The notes under the pieces were generated by a model, which saw nothing but the letters and a program-made list of their open reading frames with translations, was not told the origin of the DNA and searched no databases. Source: Methanomassiliicoccales archaeon UBA147 (lineage in GTDB: Archaea; Thermoplasmatota; Thermoplasmata; SG8-5). Taken from it: 43,988 bases of DNA. The number at the start of each line of letters is the position of its first letter. The stretch's first letter is position 1. The stretch is taken from positions 1 through 43,988 of the forward strand of contig DAJR01000021.1 in NCBI GenBank assembly GCA_002496385.1. The letters run 5' to 3'. Below are positions 18,727-27,672 of this stretch, piece by piece. A program made the position numbers and the translations under genes.

Positions 18727-20169
18727 ATGCAGGAAAACATTGTGCTTGACAGGGATTTGGCCACACAGGCCGTGAATTTGGCCCTGGACATGGGAGCGGA
18801 ATATGCCGAAGCGAGGATGGAGTCGTTCGTCAGCAACGGCCTTTTTCTGAAGAACGGCAATCCGGAGATCGCCGGTTTCGGCACGTTCTCGGGGATGTGC
18901 CTGAGGGTGCTGATGCACGGGGGAATGGGCTTTGCCTCCACGGACATTCTGAAAAAGAACAGCATACAGGAGAGGGTCGAGACGGCCGTGAGAATGGCCA
19001 AGGCCTCGTCCGGGCTGGTGAAGGACAAAATTATCCTCTCGGACGAGCCGACGCATGTCGCGGATTACACCGTCGAGCAGAAGAAGAAACTTTCCGATGT
19101 CGGGCTGGACGAGATCGTCTCCGCGCTCACCCACATAGACAAATCCATGACCGAGAGCGCGCCGCTGATCAGCCGTTTCATCTCGCTGAACATGGAGGAG
19201 CGCACGAAGTTCTTCACCAATTCGGATGATTCGAAGATCGGTTCCGTGATACCCAGGATTGCCATATTCACCATCCCGACGATCCGGGAGGGGGAGAAAA
19301 CATCCCAGGCCGCGATACACAGGGGCGTTTCGATGGGATGGGAGTACATGGACCCTGACAAGCGCGCCCAGGAGATTTGCCACGAGATCGCGATGACGCA
19401 CAAGAACATGAAAGAGGGTGTGAAGGCCCCCGCAGGCAAGATTGACATGGTGCTCGGCCCCGAGGTGGTCGGCATCGCGGCGCACGAGTCGTGCGGGCAC
19501 CCCTACGAGGCGGACCGCATCTCGGGAAGGGAGGCGGCGCAGGCAGGCGAATCGTTCGTGAAGGCCAGCATGATGGGCTCGCGCATCGGGAGCAGCGCGG
19601 CGACCGTCGTGGACGACCCGACGCTTCCCAATTCCTACGGATTCTACCTCTACGACGATGAAGGCGTCAAGGCCAGGCCGAAGGTCCTCATCAAGGACGG
19701 CCTGATAAACGAGTTCCTGCACAACAGGGAGACTTCCGCCGCAATGGACATGGGGCAGAGCAACGGGGGTGCCAGGGCGGATAATTATGACAGGGAGGCC
19801 ATTGTCCGCATGTCCAACACGTTCGTCGCTCCCGGCGACCGCAGCGACGAGGAGCTCTTCGAAGGCATCAAGCTCGGAGTTTACATGAAGTCGTTCATGG
19901 AATGGAACATCGACGACAAGCGATATAACCAGCGGTACATAGGCAGGGAAGCCTACCTCATCGAGAACGGAGAGGTGAAGGCACCGGTGAAGGCGCCCAT
20001 CCTCGAGCTCACGACACCCGCATTCTGGACCGCAATAGACGCAGTCGGAAAGGACCTGGAATTCTCGGCTGCTACCTGCGGGAAGGGGGAACCGGCCCAA
20101 GGGGTCCCGGTCTACACAGGAGGGCCGCACATCCGGCTGAAGGGCATCACGCTGGGGGTGGGAAACTGA
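18727..20169 (+). CDS. tldD: TldD metalloprotease
   Basis: The 480-residue protein is the zinc-protease half of the TldD/TldE heterodimer, which degrades small unfolded peptides and in bacteria matures microcin B17 and helps clear CcdA. The HExxxH zinc motif is present as HESCGH at about 253-258, and the C-terminal region has the conserved TPAFWTAIDAVG and GKGEP..GVP segments. I chose the ATG at 18727 because GCGAGGGG sits six bases upstream. An in-frame ATG at 18697 would add ten residues without a ribosome site. tldE follows directly, so the two are expressed together. The protein is expected to be cytoplasmic. Confidence 0.93.
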   Translation: MQENIVLDRDLATQAVNLALDMGAEYAEARMESFVSNGLFLKNGNPEIAGFGTFSGMCLRVLMHGGMGFASTDILKKNSIQERVETAVRMAKASSGLVKDKIILSDEPTHVADYTVEQKKKLSDVGLDEIVSALTHIDKSMTESAPLISRFISLNMEERTKFFTNSDDSKIGSVIPRIAIFTIPTIREGEKTSQAAIHRGVSMGWEYMDPDKRAQEICHEIAMTHKNMKEGVKAPAGKIDMVLGPEVVGIAAHESCGHPYEADRISGREAAQAGESFVKASMMGSRIGSSAATVVDDPTLPNSYGFYLYDDEGVKARPKVLIKDGLINEFLHNRETSAAMDMGQSNGGARADNYDREAIVRMSNTFVAPGDRSDEELFEGIKLGVYMKSFMEWNIDDKRYNQRYIGREAYLIENGEVKAPVKAPILELTTPAFWTAIDAVGKDLEFSAATCGKGEPAQGVPVYTGGPHIRLKGITLGVGN

Positions 20170-20213
20170 CGGATTGGGACACCATAGCCGCCAGTGACCT
20201 TCCGGAGGCGGTC

Positions 20214-21506
20214 GTGAAGAAGGCCGTGTCCATGGGCGCGGACGACGTTATCTGCACCAGAGTGACGGACAGGACGAAGCAGATAAGGTTCGCGAACAAC
20301 TCTGTAACCGCTTCAAAATCCTGGGCCAGCAACAATATCGGCATATACCTGACCAAGGACAAGCGCATCCTTTCGACGGATGTCACGGAGCCAGCAGAGC
20401 TCGACCGCACCCTGGAGGAGCTGATGAAGAGGATCAGGATGATGGAGCCCAACGACGAGTACAGGGGCATCGCCTTCGGGACCCCGAAATACAGGAAGGA
20501 CGTGGCCGACCCGGCCATGGACAGCATGGTCGAGGAGCTCTATGACCATGTTGACGCTGCCATCTCGGCCGCGACGGAGGCGGGCGCCAGCAGAGTTGCG
20601 GGCGTGCTTTATTCCGGCACTGCGGAAGTGAACCAGGCGACCTCGGGGGGCTCGGTCGGCACCTACAGCACCTCCGCCCTGGAAATATCCGTGAGGGCAA
20701 TGTCGGATCTGGATAGCTCGGGCCACATGGTGCAGTCGGTGGCTAGCTCCTGGAAGTTCAAACCGGCCGACGTCGGAAGGACCGCGGGAGAGCTGGCCAT
20801 CGAATCCAGGAAGCCCGAGATGGGTGAGGCGGGCAAATTCGACGTGCTGTTCTCCCCTATGATCTTCGCCAACATCCTCGACCATGTGGGCTCTGCATGC
20901 TCCGCCGGAGCTGTCGAGTCCGGAATGTCATACTTCGCTGACATGCTCGAAAAGAACGTGGCGAGCGAGCTTGTGAGCTGCTGCGACGACGGCATCAATC
21001 CCGAATCCATCGTCTCGCCCCCGTTCGACGGGGAGGGAGTGCCAACCCGCAGGACGCAGCTCATCGAGAAAGGTGTCCTGAAGAACTACCTTCATAACAC
21101 CAGCACGGCGAAACGCCACGGCACCGAATCGACAGGGAACGCGGGCCTCGTGTTCCCGGAACCATGGACAGTCTATCTGGAGCCGGGGCAGAAGACCAGG
21201 GACCAGCTTATCTCCGGGATCGACCGGGGCTATTACATGACCAACACATGGTACACCAGGTTCCAGAATTACCGGACCGGCGACTTCTCCACAATCCCCA
21301 GGGACGCGATATTCCGCATCGAGAAGGGAAAGCTGGCAGGACCCGTGAAGGACATCAGGATATCCGAGAGCATGCTGAACATCCTCGGGAACGTGACAGC
21401 CGTGGGGAACGACCCGATGCTGGTGCATTGGTGGGAGGTGGAGACACCCATCTCCTGCCCGCATGTGCTGGTGAAGGATGTCAACATCACCAGAAGCACG
21501 CAATGA
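20214..21506 (+). CDS. tldE: TldE/PmbA partner of TldD
   Basis: The protein matches the TldE/PmbA family: N-terminal alpha/beta region (QIRFANNSVTASKSW), central FDVLFSPMIFANILDHV, and C-terminal PPFDGEGVPTRRTQLIEKGVLKNYLHN. The HExxxH motif is absent, as expected for the non-catalytic subunit. The usable in-frame start is GTG at 20214 (430 residues). However, the frame stays open upstream to 20166, encoding DLPEAVVKKAVSMGADD-like sequence that looks like the family's first helix. A CTG at 20166 overlaps the tldD stop and lies just after a GGGGGTGGG stretch. The true N-terminus may therefore be 16 residues longer with a non-AUG start. Otherwise intact. Confidence 0.9.
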   Translation: MKKAVSMGADDVICTRVTDRTKQIRFANNSVTASKSWASNNIGIYLTKDKRILSTDVTEPAELDRTLEELMKRIRMMEPNDEYRGIAFGTPKYRKDVADPAMDSMVEELYDHVDAAISAATEAGASRVAGVLYSGTAEVNQATSGGSVGTYSTSALEISVRAMSDLDSSGHMVQSVASSWKFKPADVGRTAGELAIESRKPEMGEAGKFDVLFSPMIFANILDHVGSACSAGAVESGMSYFADMLEKNVASELVSCCDDGINPESIVSPPFDGEGVPTRRTQLIEKGVLKNYLHNTSTAKRHGTESTGNAGLVFPEPWTVYLEPGQKTRDQLISGIDRGYYMTNTWYTRFQNYRTGDFSTIPRDAIFRIEKGKLAGPVKDIRISESMLNILGNVTAVGNDPMLVHWWEVETPISCPHVLVKDVNITRSTQ

Positions 21507-21560
21507 ACGAGGGAAGTGCCATATCCCACGTTACTTGAACCTCTTCAACTCTCGGTTAAC

Positions 21561-21570
21561 CTTATATCGC
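21561..21570 (+). promoter_or_regulatory. TATA box of the zinc-ribbon membrane protein gene
   Basis: CTTATATCGC is centred about 33 bases before the ATG at 21599. That spacing predicts a leaderless or nearly leaderless transcript. Confidence 0.5.
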
Positions 21571-21598
21571 CCTGCACTGATTCACCTTCAGGTTTTCA

Positions 21599-22342
21599 AT
21601 GAGATTCTGCCCATATTGCAAGAACGTTGTCGAAGAAGGAGCGACGGAATGCCCGACCTGCGGGCTGTCCTGGCCCATGGATGAGCAGTTGCAGGTTGCA
21701 CCCGAGGGAAGCGTCATTGCGCCGAACCCGCTGGTTCCCCAGCAACCCGCTTACTATCAGGAACCCCAGTATCAGCCGCCGCAATACCAGCCCCAGCCTC
21801 AGTACCAAACGCCGCCGCCCGCTTACCCGCAGCCCGAGCGTTCTCCGCCGGGGCCGGTGAAAAAGGGCGGGGGCGGAAGCATGGCACTGGCAATCATAGG
21901 CGGGATCATTGCGCTGATCGGCGCCTTCATGTTCTTCATGTATGTAACTCCGAACGACACTGAATTCCAGACGCTTTGGGAATTGCTGGAAGAAGCACCG
22001 GACGCATACCTCTACCTCTGGTTGATACCAATTTTGGGAATCCTGGCCATAGTGCTTTCCCTGATAGGATATGCAATCCAGAGCAAGGGGGCTGGATATG
22101 CGACCGCCCTGCTCGGAATACTTATCCTCGTCCTCCCGCTGGTGTTCGCTTTCCACCTTTCATCGGATTACGGCACCCCCGTCCAGGAGGTTTTCTATTT
22201 CGCTTCTGAATCGGGAATGTCCAACGGCATGTGGCAGATGTTCCTCGGAGGATTCATGGCGATGTCAGCCGGGCTGACCGTCATGGGCGCGGGCTTCGGC
22301 CTGGCAGGCGGGATCGGCCGCATGAAACGCCAGATGCGTTAA
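21599..22342 (+). CDS. Zinc-ribbon membrane protein with Pro/Gln/Tyr-rich linker
   Basis: The 247-residue protein begins with a zinc ribbon (CPYC at 4-7 and CPTC at 18-21). A low-complexity linker rich in Pro, Gln and Tyr follows (about 45-85). Four hydrophobic helices come next (about 95-115, 138-160, 166-186 and 214-238), and the end is basic. N-terminal zinc ribbons joined to membrane helices by disordered linkers are common in uncharacterised archaeal proteins. No enzymatic motif is visible, and I do not recognise a function. The gene is convergent with the tRNA-Leu gene, whose terminator begins directly after this stop codon. Confidence 0.75.
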   Translation: MRFCPYCKNVVEEGATECPTCGLSWPMDEQLQVAPEGSVIAPNPLVPQQPAYYQEPQYQPPQYQPQPQYQTPPPAYPQPERSPPGPVKKGGGGSMALAIIGGIIALIGAFMFFMYVTPNDTEFQTLWELLEEAPDAYLYLWLIPILGILAIVLSLIGYAIQSKGAGYATALLGILILVLPLVFAFHLSSDYGTPVQEVFYFASESGMSNGMWQMFLGGFMAMSAGLTVMGAGFGLAGGIGRMKRQMR

Positions 22343-22350
22343 ACAAAAAA
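22343..22350 (-). terminator. T-run terminator of tRNA-Leu
   Basis: On the minus strand the tRNA discriminator base is followed directly by TTTTTTGT, a typical archaeal transcription stop. No CCA is encoded. Confidence 0.6.
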
Positions 22351-22563
22351 TGCAGGGATCCGGATTTTCTCGAAGATGAGCAAGTTCCTCGGCGGGCAGG
22401 CCTCGGACACCGGACGGAAAATGCAAACAAATGTTGCGGACCGTTTCTCGTCGGTGGCTCGACGGGCGATACAGCGTTTGGCGCCCGTCTTCGTTCGAAC
22501 CGGAGAACCACTAAGGACTAGACCCTGAATCTAGCGCCGTAGACCAGGCTTGGCTATCCCTGC
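22351..22563 (-). tRNA. tRNA-Leu(CAG) with a 129-nt intron in the T-loop
   Basis: Exon 1 (22563 to 22494) holds the 5' acceptor strand GCAGGGA, a D-arm, anticodon stem CTAGA/TCTAG around loop TTCAGGG (anticodon CAG), a long class-II variable arm, and the T-stem TCCGG with TTCGAA. Exon 2 (22364 to 22351) supplies the last T-loop base, CCGGA, TCCCTGC and discriminator A. Joined, the exons give an 84-nt tRNA with a perfect 7-bp acceptor stem, a perfect 5-bp T-stem and the T-loop TTCGAAT. The exact splice point can slide by two or three bases because of flanking A residues. An upstream TATA box and a downstream T-run support transcription. Placement in the T-loop is unusual, since most archaeal introns lie at anticodon position 37/38. 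Splicing would need the archaeal endonuclease and RtcB. Confidence 0.88.
22365..22493 (-). other. Intron inside tRNA-Leu T-loop
   Basis: This 129-base sequence separates TTCGAA from the final T of the T-loop. Its ends, CGAAG (5') and CTTCG (3'), are complementary and would close a stem next to the T-stem. UUCGA of the exon can also pair with UCGAG near the 3' site. A strict bulge-helix-bulge could not be drawn by hand. It encodes no protein. Confidence 0.8.
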
Positions 22564-22600
22564 ACGGGTTTTCCTTGGCGCAACAACCAGCAAGGTACCG

Positions 22601-22612
22601 CTGTTTATATTG
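22601..22612 (-). promoter_or_regulatory. TATA box of tRNA-Leu
   Basis: On the minus strand, ACAATATAAACAG lies about 40 bases upstream of the mature 5' end, giving a leader of roughly 15-20 bases. Confidence 0.55.
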
Positions 22613-22651
22613 TTTTCTGAATGTTTGGTGCATTTGTGGGTGTTGTATGCG

Positions 22652-22662
22652 AAAATATAAAA
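22652..22662 (+). promoter_or_regulatory. TATA box of the DUF835/TPR operon
   Basis: AAAATATAAAA is about 50 bases upstream of the chosen GTG start at 22711. An ATG further upstream (22621) would lie before this promoter, which argues against it. Confidence 0.5.
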
Positions 22663-22710
22663 AGCCTTGAGGTATCATGTGATGCTGGAATCACCCGAGG
22701 GGGCGGCACA

Positions 22711-24387
22711 GTGCTTGACAAGGGCTTCAACTACCTGATATACGAGGAAAAATCCGATGTGGCATTCAAGATGTTCACGGATCTCATCAGCGCGGGTTCT
22801 CCGGGTCTTTGCATCACCACCCTTTACCCCCAAAAACTGAAGAAGATGTACGGCATGGACAAAGCCCAGGTGCACTGGCTTTCCGATTCCACCGGCGACA
22901 AGGACACGCTGAGCCCCACAAGGCTCGATTTCGAGATCACGAGGGTCATCAACAAGTTCATCAAGGGAGGCGGCGCCCCGGTTTTTCTGCTGGACGGCAT
23001 GGCTTACCTTTCACTGGAGAACGATTATGACAAAGTCAGAAAGTTCATCAAGCGCATCAACGACATGGCCTCGATGAACGATGCAACGATAATGGTGGTC
23101 ATCAACCCCAACTCTTTTTCAAAAGAGACCGTGGCAATGCTGGAGAAGGACTTCGACAAGATAGGCCCTCCGACCGAACTTGATTGCTCGCTCGGGCCTT
23201 CCGCGCCCATACCCACCCATGGCATGCCTGCCCAGGTCCAGGCCGCGGCGCCGGTGGTCTCGTCAGCCAGCCTTCGGATACAGATGCCTCCCGAATCCCC
23301 GGTGGATACACCTGTCGAGGAGGAGCTCGACCTGGAGATAGAGGACATATATCTGATTCACAGGGGCACCGGAACACTCATCCAGAGGAGGACATGGCGG
23401 GAGCAGGACCTCATCGACCCCGACCTGATCGGCGGCATGTTCCAGGCGATACTGGATTTCATCAGCAATTCCTTTGCGAGCGACCAGGTTTCCGAATTCA
23501 GCAGGCTGGAGGTCAAAGGGTACATCATCCTGATCGCGGACGGGAAGTATATCTCGGAAGCAATAGTCTTCTCGGGGAAGGCCGAGGAGTACATCCACAA
23601 GATAATGAACGACATCAAGAAGGTGCTGAAAGAGAATATCTCGGGAATCGAGGACCAGTATGAGTCGGTATTCAAAAATTATGACGGGGATGTCGGGAAA
23701 CTCCGCGGGACGAGAAAGTCGCTGGATGCACTTGCGCTGGGAATAAACAAGGCTCTCGAACCGCACATGAAGAAGGGCGTGAAGAAACGGCTCACCGACG
23801 TTGAGAGGCGGCAGAGCCAGGAGAAGTACAACATGGCCATTGCGGCGGGGCGGTCCAAGAAGTACGAGGACGCCCTGAAAGCTTACGACGAAGCGCTGGC
23901 AATTGACCCCGGCCATCACCAGTCACTGTTCAACAAGGCTGTGGTCCTGCAGATGCTCGGAAGGGTGCAGGAGGCCCTGGTATATTACGATAAAGCACTT
24001 GAGGTCAACCCGAACGATTGCGAGACCTGGGGCAACAGGGGCATCGCGCTCAGGAGCCTGGGCAGGACCGAGGAAGCCATCGAATCATATTACAAGGGCC
24101 TGGGGATCAACCCGGGGGATTCTGCCCTCTGGAGCAACCTGGGCATCGCACTCAGGAGCGTCGGCCGGGTCAAGGAGGCGATCGAATGCTACGACAAAGC
24201 GATAGACATCAACCCGCGGGACGCCGGTGTCTGGAGCAACAAGGGGGTGGTTCTCGGGAGCATGGGCCTCCTCAAGGAGGCGATCGAATGCTACGACAAA
24301 GCCCTGGCAATCGACCCCGGCAGGAAGCTGGCCCAAAGGAACCGCGAGATAGCCGTCAAGGAGCTGGAGAAGAGGAACACAAAATAG
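22711..24387 (+). CDS. DUF835 / roadblock-like / TPR scaffold protein
   Basis: The 558-residue protein has three parts. Residues 1-155 are a DUF835 domain (KGFNYLIYEE, PGLCITTLYP, FLLDGMAYLSLEND, MVVINP). Residues about 215-345 resemble the roadblock/longin-like sensory domain of archaeal receptors (IYLIHRGTGTLIQRRTW...DPDLIGGMFQAILDFI, then YDGDVGKLRGTRKSLDAL). Residues about 370-550 form five TPR repeats of 34 residues (EALAIDPGHHQS, KALEVNPND and so on). The GTG start follows GAGGGGG by several bases and aligns with the start of the paralogous next gene. No catalytic motif is seen; a cytoplasmic protein-interaction or signalling hub is likely. It shares an operon with the gene 12 bases downstream. 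Confidence 0.8.
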   Translation: MLDKGFNYLIYEEKSDVAFKMFTDLISAGSPGLCITTLYPQKLKKMYGMDKAQVHWLSDSTGDKDTLSPTRLDFEITRVINKFIKGGGAPVFLLDGMAYLSLENDYDKVRKFIKRINDMASMNDATIMVVINPNSFSKETVAMLEKDFDKIGPPTELDCSLGPSAPIPTHGMPAQVQAAAPVVSSASLRIQMPPESPVDTPVEEELDLEIEDIYLIHRGTGTLIQRRTWREQDLIDPDLIGGMFQAILDFISNSFASDQVSEFSRLEVKGYIILIADGKYISEAIVFSGKAEEYIHKIMNDIKKVLKENISGIEDQYESVFKNYDGDVGKLRGTRKSLDALALGINKALEPHMKKGVKKRLTDVERRQSQEKYNMAIAAGRSKKYEDALKAYDEALAIDPGHHQSLFNKAVVLQMLGRVQEALVYYDKALEVNPNDCETWGNRGIALRSLGRTEEAIESYYKGLGINPGDSALWSNLGIALRSVGRVKEAIECYDKAIDINPRDAGVWSNKGVVLGSMGLLKEAIECYDKALAIDPGRKLAQRNREIAVKELEKRNTK

Positions 24388-24399
24388 GGGGAAGAGACC

Positions 24400-25689
24400 A
24401 TGTTGGAAAAGGGACTGAACCATCTGATCTACGAGGCCAGGACGAATTTCACATACGAACTTTTCGCTGAATTCCTGAAAACTGGCGTCAAGGGCCTTTG
24501 CATCACAACGACACTTCCCAGGAAACTGTTCAAAGAATACGGACTCAATAATACGGAGATAATCTGGATAACGGACATGGAAGGAGTCGAGAACGCCCTT
24601 GACCCGAAGGGTCTGAACACAGAGATATGGGCGCGCGTCAAGCTCTTCAGCGAGGAGAACAAGGAATGCGTCATTCTGATCGACGACCTCGGATACCTGA
24701 TTCTCGAGAACAGCTACAAGGAGGTCGAGAAATTCCTCGCGAACCTGAGCCGCTGTTCGAACAAATCCACATGCACATTGATGGTGCCGCTCAACCCGGA
24801 TTCCGTAACCAAGGAAATCTCGAGCGCCCTGGCCAAGAAGTTCGACCAGGTCAAGGACGTCCGTAATTATATTCTCACCGGCAACAAGGTGGAGTGCCCA
24901 GAGTGCGGAGCCATGTGGCGCACAAACGTGGATGCATGCGACATCTGCGGCTACCAGTTCTCCGCGGAAGTCCACAAGCCTGCCCTGACCACCGAGGAGA
25001 AGCCCATCCCCCAGAGAGAGGCGAAGGTATCAGGCAAGCTCAGGCAGAAGAAACCGGAAGAGGAAGCGGAGCCGGCACCGGAGCCTGTCAAGCCGGTCTC
25101 TTATGATTTCGAGAACCGGCCACAGGACGACTCCTGGTTCAACAGGGGCGTCGCCCTGGAGAAGATGGGGCGGAGCGAGCAGGCCGTCGAATGCTTCGAC
25201 AAGGCGCTGGAGCAGAACCCGAATGACTCCTGGGCTTGGTTCAACAAGGGGGTATCCCTTCATAGGCTCGGTCTCCTGGGAGAGGCGCTCTATTGCTACG
25301 ACAAAGCGCTCACCTTCAATCCGAACGACCCCGATCTTCTGTCCAACAAGGGCATAGCCCTTCGGACCCTGGGGAGGGCAGAGGAGGCTCTGGAGTGCTA
25401 CAAGAAAGCCCTGAACGTCAACCCGGCCGATTCCGGCATCTGGTCGAACATGGGGGTCACCTACCGCGTCATGGGCATGAACGACATGGCCCTCGAAGCG
25501 TACAACAAGGCACTGACGATAGACCCGTACGATGTCGGTGTGTGGCTCAATAAGGCAGCAGCGCTGCAGTCCCAGGGAAAGTTCGACGAGGCCATCGTCT
25601 GCTATGAAGAGGTCCTGAGGCTCAACCCCTATCATCCGGTCGCCCTGCGGAACAAGGAGTTCGCACTGTCGAGGACGTTGCGCAGCTGA
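24400..25689 (+). CDS. DUF835 / zinc ribbon / TPR protein, paralogue of the preceding gene
   Basis: The 429-residue protein repeats the plan of its neighbour: DUF835 at 1-155 (KGLNHLIYEA, KGLCITTTLP, VILIDDLGYLILENS, LMVPLNPDS) and five TPRs at about 240-425. A zinc ribbon (CPEC...CDIC, about 166-185) and an acidic/proline linker replace the roadblock-like middle domain. GGGGAAGAG before the ATG is a plausible ribosome site. The zinc ribbon resembles those in the membrane protein at 21599 and the coiled-coil protein at 25786, so these neighbours may use the same kind of binding module. Function unknown; probably a cytoplasmic scaffold. Confidence 0.8.
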   Translation: MLEKGLNHLIYEARTNFTYELFAEFLKTGVKGLCITTTLPRKLFKEYGLNNTEIIWITDMEGVENALDPKGLNTEIWARVKLFSEENKECVILIDDLGYLILENSYKEVEKFLANLSRCSNKSTCTLMVPLNPDSVTKEISSALAKKFDQVKDVRNYILTGNKVECPECGAMWRTNVDACDICGYQFSAEVHKPALTTEEKPIPQREAKVSGKLRQKKPEEEAEPAPEPVKPVSYDFENRPQDDSWFNRGVALEKMGRSEQAVECFDKALEQNPNDSWAWFNKGVSLHRLGLLGEALYCYDKALTFNPNDPDLLSNKGIALRTLGRAEEALECYKKALNVNPADSGIWSNMGVTYRVMGMNDMALEAYNKALTIDPYDVGVWLNKAAALQSQGKFDEAIVCYEEVLRLNPYHPVALRNKEFALSRTLRS

Positions 25690-25710
25690 TTACCCGCCCG
25701 GCGAACCACC

Positions 25711-25740
25711 TAAAACTATATATTGAGAATATCATATAAT
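25711..25740 (+). promoter_or_regulatory. Promoter of the coiled-coil gene
   Basis: Two TATA-like stretches (ACTATATATTG and ATCATATAATG) lie 45-75 bases upstream of the ATG at 25786. GGAAGAAAG directly before the start is the ribosome site. Confidence 0.45.
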
Positions 25741-25785
25741 GTCCTTGAGAAATCTGCATCTAGTTTGTGAGGGGTAGGAAGAAAG

Positions 25786-27672
25786 ATGGCTCTCTTTAAA
25801 AGGAAGAAAAAGGAGGAAGAAACGCCCGTTCAGGGTCCGGAAGACAACATAGGCCTTACCGGCGCCCTCACCGAATCCAAGAAGGAAGGGTTTTTCTCCA
25901 GGAAGAAGGAAACGCCCCAATCCGCATCATCGCATGAACCAGATATTGAGTGCAGCGCATGCCAGGTCTTGTCCCCGCCAGGCAGCACGGAATGCATTGC
26001 CTGCGGCCAATCATTCAAACCTGAAGTTGAGAGCCTCCGAGAACCTCCCAAGGAATCGGAGCCGGAAGAGTTTCACGGGGTCGAGCAGCCGGAGCCCGAG
26101 ATAGAGTTGATCCAGGTTGAGGAACCGAAAAAACCCGACATTGCCTGGACACCGCTTCCTGAAAAGGAAAGGAAGGCTGCGGAGAAGCAAATTCTCAAGG
26201 AAATAAAGCTCCTGGACAAGGAATTGAAGAGGAATCACATTTCAAAAGAGGACCATGACAGCCGCACCAGAAAACTCAGGATTGAACACAGGCTCGAACC
26301 GCCGGAATCCGAAAGACCAGCCAGCCTGAAAGAGCCAGCTGCGCCCCAGGAGCCCCCCGAGCCGCGAACCCGCGAGCCGGAGGAGATTCCGGAGCCAGTG
26401 CAGGATGATTTCCAACAGGACATCTCGGCCGAAGAAGTGGAACTAAAGTCCGAGTATGTTGACACGTCCGGGAATGCCGAGCCTGCCCTGGACAAGGAGA
26501 TCGATGAAATTCTGCCCGTGGAGCTTCTTGCTCTCGAGGAAATGATTGTAGAGGAGGAACCCGAGCCTGTTCCCGAACCGGCCAGGCCCGAACCCGAGCA
26601 GGAAAAGAAGGTAGGGTTCGTTGCATCGAGGAAGATATTCGGCGACAAGAAGAAACAGCTGGAGGAATGGGAGGAGAGCCTCCGTGCGGAGGAACAGAGC
26701 ATCCTGGCGAACAAAGCTGCGCTCGACAGCAGAGAAGTCCGGCTCCAGGAAAAGGACATGGAGATCCAGACCGAGCTTCAGATTTTACAGACCAAGAAGA
26801 AGGACATGACAGTTCGCATCGATAATATTAACAAGAAGGAAGCGGAGCTCCAGGCACTCGGGGGAAAACTAGCAGAGCGCAACGAGCAGCTCGATATCCT
26901 TGCGGCCGAGATCTCGAAGAAGGAGACCGCCCTGAACGAAAAGCTGGAGGCTTTCGACCGGAGGGAAGCGGATATCGCCGAGAAGATGTCTGTCCTGGAG
27001 AAGAAGGAGAAGGATATAGTCTCCAGGGAGAGCGAGACCCGCGAGAAGTGGCTGGAGATGCGTGATTTTGACAGGAAACTGTCCGGTCGATCCGAGGAAC
27101 TCACAGCGGCCGAGGAGGAGCTGAACGAGAAGCGGATGGCCCAGCGTAAGCGCGATGCCGAGCTTGACGACAAGCGCAGGGAGCTGGATGCCCGCGGAAG
27201 GGAACTGGATGCGAAGGGCAGGGAAATATCCACCCTCCAGGAGCAGATTGCGGCGAAGGAGGAGAAGCTCATTGCCACCGCCGAGGAGAGCCAGGAGCGC
27301 GCCAATGAACTTGACCAGATGTCTGATGACCTGGAGGCGAAGAAGGAGGAGATCGAGGCTCAGAGTGCAGACCTCCAGGAGAGGGAGGAGCGCCAGGACG
27401 CATGGAAGAAGCGCCTGGAGGCAAAGGAGAACGAACTTGCAGTCAAGCATAACGAGCTCAGCAGCAAGGAAGGCACCATCAGGACCGCCGAAAGGGAACT
27501 CGAGGACCGCAGGGAGAAGCTAAAATCACGAGTGATGGAGATAAAAAACCTGGAAGACCGCACGCTCATGCGCAAGAGGGAGATCGACGAGGTCGAGCTC
27601 CTGCTCATCCAGAAGGAGAACGAACTGTTCAACAGGGAGCAGGGCCTCTCAAGAAAAGAAGCGGCGAAGTGA
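25786..27672 (+). CDS. Zinc-ribbon and long coiled-coil protein
   Basis: The 628-residue protein begins with a basic stretch (FKRKKKEE). A zinc ribbon follows (CSAC...CIAC, about 46-68), then a Glu/Pro-rich, low-complexity region to about 280. From about 285 to the end it is an almost unbroken coiled coil rich in E, K, R, L and Q, with regular heptads. It resembles SMC or myosin arms in texture but has no ATPase head. It could be a structural or tethering protein for the neighbouring TPR proteins. The start is supported by GGAAGAAAG. The next gene overlaps by four bases (GTGA), so translation is likely coupled. Function unknown. Confidence 0.75.
   Translation: MALFKRKKKEEETPVQGPEDNIGLTGALTESKKEGFFSRKKETPQSASSHEPDIECSACQVLSPPGSTECIACGQSFKPEVESLREPPKESEPEEFHGVEQPEPEIELIQVEEPKKPDIAWTPLPEKERKAAEKQILKEIKLLDKELKRNHISKEDHDSRTRKLRIEHRLEPPESERPASLKEPAAPQEPPEPRTREPEEIPEPVQDDFQQDISAEEVELKSEYVDTSGNAEPALDKEIDEILPVELLALEEMIVEEEPEPVPEPARPEPEQEKKVGFVASRKIFGDKKKQLEEWEESLRAEEQSILANKAALDSREVRLQEKDMEIQTELQILQTKKKDMTVRIDNINKKEAELQALGGKLAERNEQLDILAAEISKKETALNEKLEAFDRREADIAEKMSVLEKKEKDIVSRESETREKWLEMRDFDRKLSGRSEELTAAEEELNEKRMAQRKRDAELDDKRRELDARGRELDAKGREISTLQEQIAAKEEKLIATAEESQERANELDQMSDDLEAKKEEIEAQSADLQEREERQDAWKKRLEAKENELAVKHNELSSKEGTIRTAERELEDRREKLKSRVMEIKNLEDRTLMRKREIDEVELLLIQKENELFNREQGLSRKEAAK

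Noticed and set aside
18682..20130. Long open frame (482 codons) antisense to tldD
   Set aside because: It is a shadow of the GC-rich tldD codons, has no ribosome site, and its composition (His, Arg, Gly, Leu) is typical of antisense frames.
22494..22563. Truncated tRNA-Leu used as an integration site
   Set aside because: The missing 3' T-stem and acceptor strand are found at 22351-22364, and joining the parts gives perfect stems. An intron explains the gap better.
22621..22710. Earlier ATG start of the DUF835/TPR protein
   Set aside because: It precedes the TATA box, has no ribosome site, and the extra residues have no counterpart in the paralogous next gene.
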